A stretch of DNA of 64,000 nt. It comes from Bradyrhizobium diazoefficiens (GTDB lineage: Bacteria > Pseudomonadota > Alphaproteobacteria > Rhizobiales > Xanthobacteraceae). Within the stretch, counting starts at the first letter, position 1. Each line of letters begins with the position of its first letter. The notes beneath the pieces were generated by a model. It made no database searches and was not told the DNA's origin. It saw only the letters and a program-made list of their open reading frames with translations. Location: the NCBI RefSeq assembly GCF_018131015.1, contig NZ_JAFCJJ010000003.1, positions 359,879 to 423,878 of the forward strand, given 5' to 3'. Made by a program: the position numbers and the translations under genes. Of the stretch, positions 60,459-64,000 are shown in pieces.

Positions 60459-60801
60459 CGCTTTGTTCTCAAATCGCAATAAAATCAAAGGCGGCCAGGC
60501 AACCAGGCGGTCGCGGCGACTCCAATCATCCATCATGCGATATTTTCATGCCGGGGCGTCGCGCCGCAACGAATGGGAGCGTTTTTGCGTCGGGTTTCGG
60601 CTGTTTCTATTTGCAATTTCAGCGACCGTGGCCGTTGGGCAACATTTTGGTGCTTGCATCCATGCGTGTGACGGAAATGTCCGTGGCTGTCCGAATCAAC
60701 CCGAATCGGTTCGGGTTGATGGCAAGGCGCATCGGAACTAGTCTGGTGCAGAAGACTCGGTCCGCGCGCTGGCGCTGCGGCCGATCGCATAAGGAAGCTC
60801 A
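60459..60801. other. 343-base divergent region between the autotransporter and gspN-like genes
   Basis: No gene seen. It is locally less GC-rich than the neighbours and contains a 10-base perfect inverted repeat at 60696-60719. It should hold the promoters for both genes. Confidence 0.6.
60696..60719. promoter_or_regulatory. Inverted repeat TCAACCCGAA-tcgg-TTCGGGTTGA
   Basis: Perfect 10-base arms around a 4-base loop, about 83 bases before the gspN-like ATG. It could be a regulator site or a hairpin in the leader; there is no T run, and no gene ends just before it. Confidence 0.5.
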
Positions 60802-61494
60802 ATGTCCGCCTGGCTGAGACCGACGGGATTGGCCGTGCTGTGCGCGGTCGTGGGGACGGCCGGGGCCCCGGCCGCCACCTCCTCGCGGATCGACATCATC
60901 TCCGACGATGCCGCGGCGGGTCCCGCCGAGAGCGTCGACGTCGGCGCGGTGAGGCCGATTGCCCGGCCGGCGCCGCCGGCGAGCAAGCCGGTTCCGCGCG
61001 GCAACCCGTTGTGGTCGGTGCCGCTCTCGGCGCTGACGGTGACCCAGGATCGCCCGATCTTCTCGGCCTCGCGCCGGCCGCCGCCGCGCGCGGTCGCCGC
61101 CACGCCGGTCGAGGAAAGCCAGGCGCCGCCGCCGCCGAAGCCGGTCGAGGGACCGCCGCCGCTGCAATTGGTCGGGGCCGTGGTGGGCGAGGGGGACGCC
61201 ATCGCCATCCTGGTCAACCGCGCCGACCAGAAGGTGGTGCGCCTGCGCCAGGGCGAGACGCTCAGTGGCTGGTCGCTGACCTCGGTGCAGGCGCGCGAGG
61301 TCACGATCAAGCAGGGCGATCGCAGTGAGGTGCTGGCGCTGCAGCGGCCGGATGCAGCGGCGGCGGCTCCGCCCACAGCCGACGCTCCGACGGGGGCAAG
61401 CGGCCAGCTGATGATGCCGACCACGATCGATACGCCGTTTGCGCCCTTCCTGCCGCGCTCCACGCCCAAGAACGGCGAGTCGGACGGGCTCTGA
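60802..61494 (+). CDS. gspN: GspN/GspC-like type II secretion protein
   Basis: 230 residues with a signal sequence or anchor (about 5-25), a proline-rich linker and an HR-like beta domain (about 115-180). The segment NPLWSVPLSALTVTQDRPIFSASRRPP is typical of alphaproteobacterial GspN-type proteins; the HR part (LVGAVVGEGDAIAILVNRAD) is what in GspC contacts the secretin. No separate gspC is in the window, so this protein may take its place. A PDZ domain is not present. It is separated from gspM by the autotransporter. Confidence 0.75.
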   Translation: MSAWLRPTGLAVLCAVVGTAGAPAATSSRIDIISDDAAAGPAESVDVGAVRPIARPAPPASKPVPRGNPLWSVPLSALTVTQDRPIFSASRRPPPRAVAATPVEESQAPPPPKPVEGPPPLQLVGAVVGEGDAIAILVNRADQKVVRLRQGETLSGWSLTSVQAREVTIKQGDRSEVLALQRPDAAAAAPPTADAPTGASGQLMMPTTIDTPFAPFLPRSTPKNGESDGL

Positions 61495-61529
61495 GCCGTT
61501 CCAGCGGCGGAACGCGCCGCCGTATGCTC

Positions 61530-61832
61530 TCAGCGCGACAGCCGCTTCAGCTCGGCGCGCGCCTGTTCGGCCAGGGGATCATCGGGGTGGCGGGCGATGA
61601 AAAGCTCGAACGCCTCCCTCGTGCCCTTCCGCCGCGCCTCCTGGTATTCCTCGGCGACCGCGACCGCAGGGTCGCGGGCGAGCGGCACCGTGGGGGCGCG
61701 GCGCGGCTGGCCGCTGTCGTCCGCATTGGCTTTCGAGGTCATGACAGGCAGTTCTCCGAGGCGCCGTTCATCCAGCCCGGCAGTCGCGACGAGGGCCCCG
61801 AGCAGCCCGGCTGAGAGCAGGCGTAATTTCAT
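61530..61832 (-). CDS. Small secreted hypothetical protein
   Basis: 100 residues with a signal-like N terminus (MKLRLLSAGLLGALVATAGL) and a helical C-terminal half (REAFELFIARHPDDPLAEQARAELKRL) that looks like one TPR-type helix pair. The start is the ATG at 61830-61832 behind AAGGGAAATC. No family recognised. It converges with the gspN-like gene and is divergent from the protease gene. Confidence 0.65.
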   Translation of the reverse strand: MKLRLLSAGLLGALVATAGLDERRLGELPVMTSKANADDSGQPRRAPTVPLARDPAVAVAEEYQEARRKGTREAFELFIARHPDDPLAEQARAELKRLSR

Positions 61833-62026
61833 GATTTCCCTTGCTAATCCCCTAGAGTCGCCGGAACATCGGGGGCAGGCCGTATGACTACGGGATTTGA
61901 TGGCTAACACAATGTTAGGAAAGAGGTTAGCGCGCCGCCGTCACATTTAAACCAAACGTATAACTCTCAAGCTAGAATCGCATGCCAGGCGCGCGAATCG
62001 CGCCAGACGATGTTTCGGAGAGTTCC

Positions 62027-64000
62027 TTGGCCACTGCTGTCACCGTCACCAAGACCAACAACGCCGACATCGACGGCCTGCTGTCCGGCTACAAATGGTC
62101 CGGCACGATCACCTACAGCTTTCCCAATTCGCCGACCGACTACTCCAATCCCTATACCTACGGCGACAGTGAGCCGACGACCGCAGGCTTTGCCCAGGCG
62201 CCGGTCCAGATGCAGTCGGCGGTCAACTACGCGGTCGGACTGATCAACGGCTACACCAACGCCAACATCCAGTACGCGGGCAACGACGGCGCCGACATCA
62301 TGGTCGCGCAGTCGCCAAAGGCCAATCCGACCTCCTACGCCTACTACCCCTACTACTACCCGGTGGGCGGCGACGTCTGGTTCGGCACGCAGTACGACTA
62401 CACGCAGGCCAAGCTCGGCAACTACTACTTCGCGACCGCGCTGCACGAATTCGGCCACGCCGTCGGCCTCAAGCACAGCCAGGAAACCGGCGGCGTCGCC
62501 AATGTCGCGGTGCCAGCCGCGCATGACGACAGCGAATACACCATCATGAGCTATCGCAGCTATGTCGGTGCTTCGACGACGGCCGGCTACACCAACGAGG
62601 CCTACGGATATCCGCAGACCTACATGGCGAACGACATCCTCGCGCTGCAGACGATGTACGGCGCGAACTACACGACCCAGGGCGGCAACACGGTCTATTC
62701 CTGGAGCCCGACGACCGGGCAGGAATACATCAACGGCGTCGGCCAGCTGGCGCCGGGCACCGGCACCGGCGGCTCGTCCAACCGCATCTACGAGACGGTC
62801 TGGGACGGCGGCGGCGTCGATACCTACGATCTGTCGAACTACACGACCAACCTCAGCATCAATCTCAATCCCGGCGCGGCGTCGGTGTTCTCCAGCGTGC
62901 AACTGGCCTATCTCGGCGACGGCCATTACGCCTCCGGCAACGTCTACAATTCCTATCTCTACAACGGCGATGCGCGCTCCTACATCGACAACGCCATCGG
63001 CGGCTCCGGCAACGACACCATCGTCGGCAACGCCATCGCCAACGGACTCAATGGCGGCTCCGGCAACGATACGATCGCCGGCGGCGGCGGCAACGATTCC
63101 ATCGCGGGCGGCGCGGGGACCGATACGGCGGTCTATTCGGGCAACAAGGCGAACTACGCGATAGCTTATAACGCGGCCACCCAGACGTTCACCATTGTCG
63201 ACCAGCGCGGTGGCTCTCCGGACGGCACCGATACACTGACCGGAATCGAGAACTTCCAGTTTGCCGACGGCACGATCGCGAACTCCTCGGTGATCCCTCC
63301 GGTCGTGATCGAAGCCGCCGGCTCGACCAAGCTGGACCTGATCGGCAGCAACTATTTTCTCGATCCGGTCAGCGGCGGTACGGGCCCATCCGTTAAAAGT
63401 GCCGGAACGCCTTTTACTGCATCCACTCAGGTCGGAGCCTGGACCCCGATCGGGGCGGAGCAGTCGGGCAGCGGATATCTGGTGGCCTGGAAGGTGATCG
63501 GTTCGGATCAGTACTCGATCTGGAACGCCGACAACAACGGCAACTTTGTCTCCTCCGCGACCGCGGTCGTCTCGGGTAGCAGCGCGGCTCTTGAAGGGTT
63601 CGAGAGCAGCTTCCATCAGGATCTCAACGGCGATGGCGTGATCGGCGTACCTGCGGCGAGCGTAACCGTGATCGAAGCCGCCGGCTCGACCAAGCTGGAC
63701 CTGATCGGCAGCAACTATTTTCTCGATCCGGTCAGCGGCGGTACGGGCCCATCCGTTAAAAGTGCCGGAACGCCTTTTGCTGCATCCACTCAGGTCGGAG
63801 CCTGGACCCCGATCGGGGCGGAGCAGTCGGGCAGCGGATATCTGGTGGCCTGGAAGGTGATCGGTTCGGATCAGTACTCGATCTGGAACGCCGACAACAA
63901 CGGCAACTTTGTCTCCTCCGCGACCGCGGTCGTCTCGGGTAGCAGCGCGGCTCTTGAAGGGTTCGAGAGCAGCTTCCATCAGGATCTCAACGGCGATGGC
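62027..64000 (+). CDS. Serralysin-type (M10) metalloprotease with RTX repeats, 3' end outside window
   Basis: 658 residues visible, frame still open. The zinc site is HEFGHAVGLKH (His140, Glu141, His144, His150) with a Met-turn in TIMSYRSY. RTX-type nonapeptides GGSGNDTIV, GGSGNDTIAG and GGGGNDSIAGGAGTD lie at about 324-370 and bind calcium. Two copies of a 121-residue module (each with WTPIGAEQ, LVAWKVIG, SIWNADNNGN and DLNGDGVIG) follow from residue 427. The TTG start at 62027 has CGGAGAG upstream; no ATG in frame is near. No N-terminal signal is present, as expected for a type I (C-terminal signal) secreted protease. The module resembles the tryptophan-rich C-terminal domain known from Synechocystis (from memory). 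The matching exporter is not in the window. Confidence 0.9.
   Translation, partial: MATAVTVTKTNNADIDGLLSGYKWSGTITYSFPNSPTDYSNPYTYGDSEPTTAGFAQAPVQMQSAVNYAVGLINGYTNANIQYAGNDGADIMVAQSPKANPTSYAYYPYYYPVGGDVWFGTQYDYTQAKLGNYYFATALHEFGHAVGLKHSQETGGVANVAVPAAHDDSEYTIMSYRSYVGASTTAGYTNEAYGYPQTYMANDILALQTMYGANYTTQGGNTVYSWSPTTGQEYINGVGQLAPGTGTGGSSNRIYETVWDGGGVDTYDLSNYTTNLSINLNPGAASVFSSVQLAYLGDGHYASGNVYNSYLYNGDARSYIDNAIGGSGNDTIVGNAIANGLNGGSGNDTIAGGGGNDSIAGGAGTDTAVYSGNKANYAIAYNAATQTFTIVDQRGGSPDGTDTLTGIENFQFADGTIANSSVIPPVVIEAAGSTKLDLIGSNYFLDPVSGGTGPSVKSAGTPFTASTQVGAWTPIGAEQSGSGYLVAWKVIGSDQYSIWNADNNGNFVSSATAVVSGSSAALEGFESSFHQDLNGDGVIGVPAASVTVIEAAGSTKLDLIGSNYFLDPVSGGTGPSVKSAGTPFAASTQVGAWTPIGAEQSGSGYLVAWKVIGSDQYSIWNADNNGNFVSSATAVVSGSSAALEGFESSFHQDLNGDG
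63305..64000 (+). repeat. Tandem 363-base repeat within the protease gene
   Basis: Copy 1 is 63305-63667; copy 2 begins at 63668 and is cut off after 333 bases. Over the shared 333 bases I see one difference (A at 63416, G at 63779, turning Thr to Ala). Each copy codes for 121 residues and keeps the frame. The near identity at DNA level indicates a recent duplication or gene conversion; more copies may follow. Confidence 0.95.

Noticed and set aside
61967..63979. 670-codon leftward frame opposite the protease
   Set aside because: It contains an exact copy of itself only because the DNA repeat underneath is duplicated; the forward frame has the zinc motif and RTX repeats.
63305..64000. Tandem repeat as CRISPR or mobile element
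   Set aside because: Units are 363 bases, in frame, adjacent without spacers and code for a protein domain.

Overview
The window is high-GC chromosomal DNA. Its gene content (FNR/FixK-type boxes, many tripartite carboxylate and TRAP transporters, CaiB-type CoA transferase, molybdenum hydroxylase, Rhizobiales-type intergenic palindromes) points to an alphaproteobacterium of the Bradyrhizobium/Rhodopseudomonas group. This placement is an inference from content and style, not from a marker gene. No rRNA, tRNA, CRISPR array, transposase or prophage was found.

Layout. (1) 1-4500: an aromatic-acid locus, best fitting 2-aminobenzoate or benzoate. It has a cupin and a periplasmic binding protein leftward, then a MarR regulator, an aryl-CoA ligase and a RidA-family deaminase rightward. 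Three copies of one motif, TTKAAGCYYAAAR, sit in exactly the three promoter regions. (2) 4515-19957: a low-oxygen/stress island. It holds a CBS-BON protein, a PHA synthase, a CHAD protein, an APH-AAA kinase-like protein, a tandem universal stress protein, an acyl-CoA synthetase-GNAT fusion, a DUF883-like and a holin-like membrane protein, an MCE/Mla-type lipid ABC transporter, a small cytochrome c, an FNR-type regulator with its iron-sulfur cysteines, a 46-residue membrane protein and a second Crp/Fnr regulator. Seven TTGA-N6-TCAA boxes lie in the intergenic regions of this island. (3) 19958-32604: catabolic modules, namely a repeat element, a cyclase-family hydrolase, a TRAP transporter with an SDR, a two-subunit molybdenum hydroxylase with a signal-less ModA-like protein, a TctC receptor, a cytoplasmic molybdopterin oxidoreductase and a crotonase-fold protein. 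(4) 32635-45924: a two-domain glycosyltransferase, a GlcG-like protein, a large FAD/Fe-S 2-hydroxyacid dehydrogenase, a serine-glyoxylate-type aminotransferase, a second crotonase-fold protein, a complete TctCBA transporter, a CaiB/BaiF CoA transferase and a Sel1-repeat protein. (5) 46036-61832: a type II secretion system. gspD and a short prepilin peptidase run leftward; gspE-F-G-H-I-J-K-L-M run rightward with overlapping starts. A 1196-residue autotransporter lies between gspM and a gspN-like gene. (6) 62027-end: a serralysin-type metalloprotease with RTX repeats and a near-identical tandem 121-residue module, cut off by the window edge.

How it fits together. The most coherent regulatory unit is the island at 4.5-20 kb. 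An oxygen-labile FNR-like protein encoded there probably controls the divergent gene pairs around it, directing carbon storage, polyphosphate/nucleotide handling, protein acylation and envelope lipid transport under oxygen limitation. The right end is devoted to protein export and secreted or surface proteins by three different routes (type II, type V, and type I by inference).
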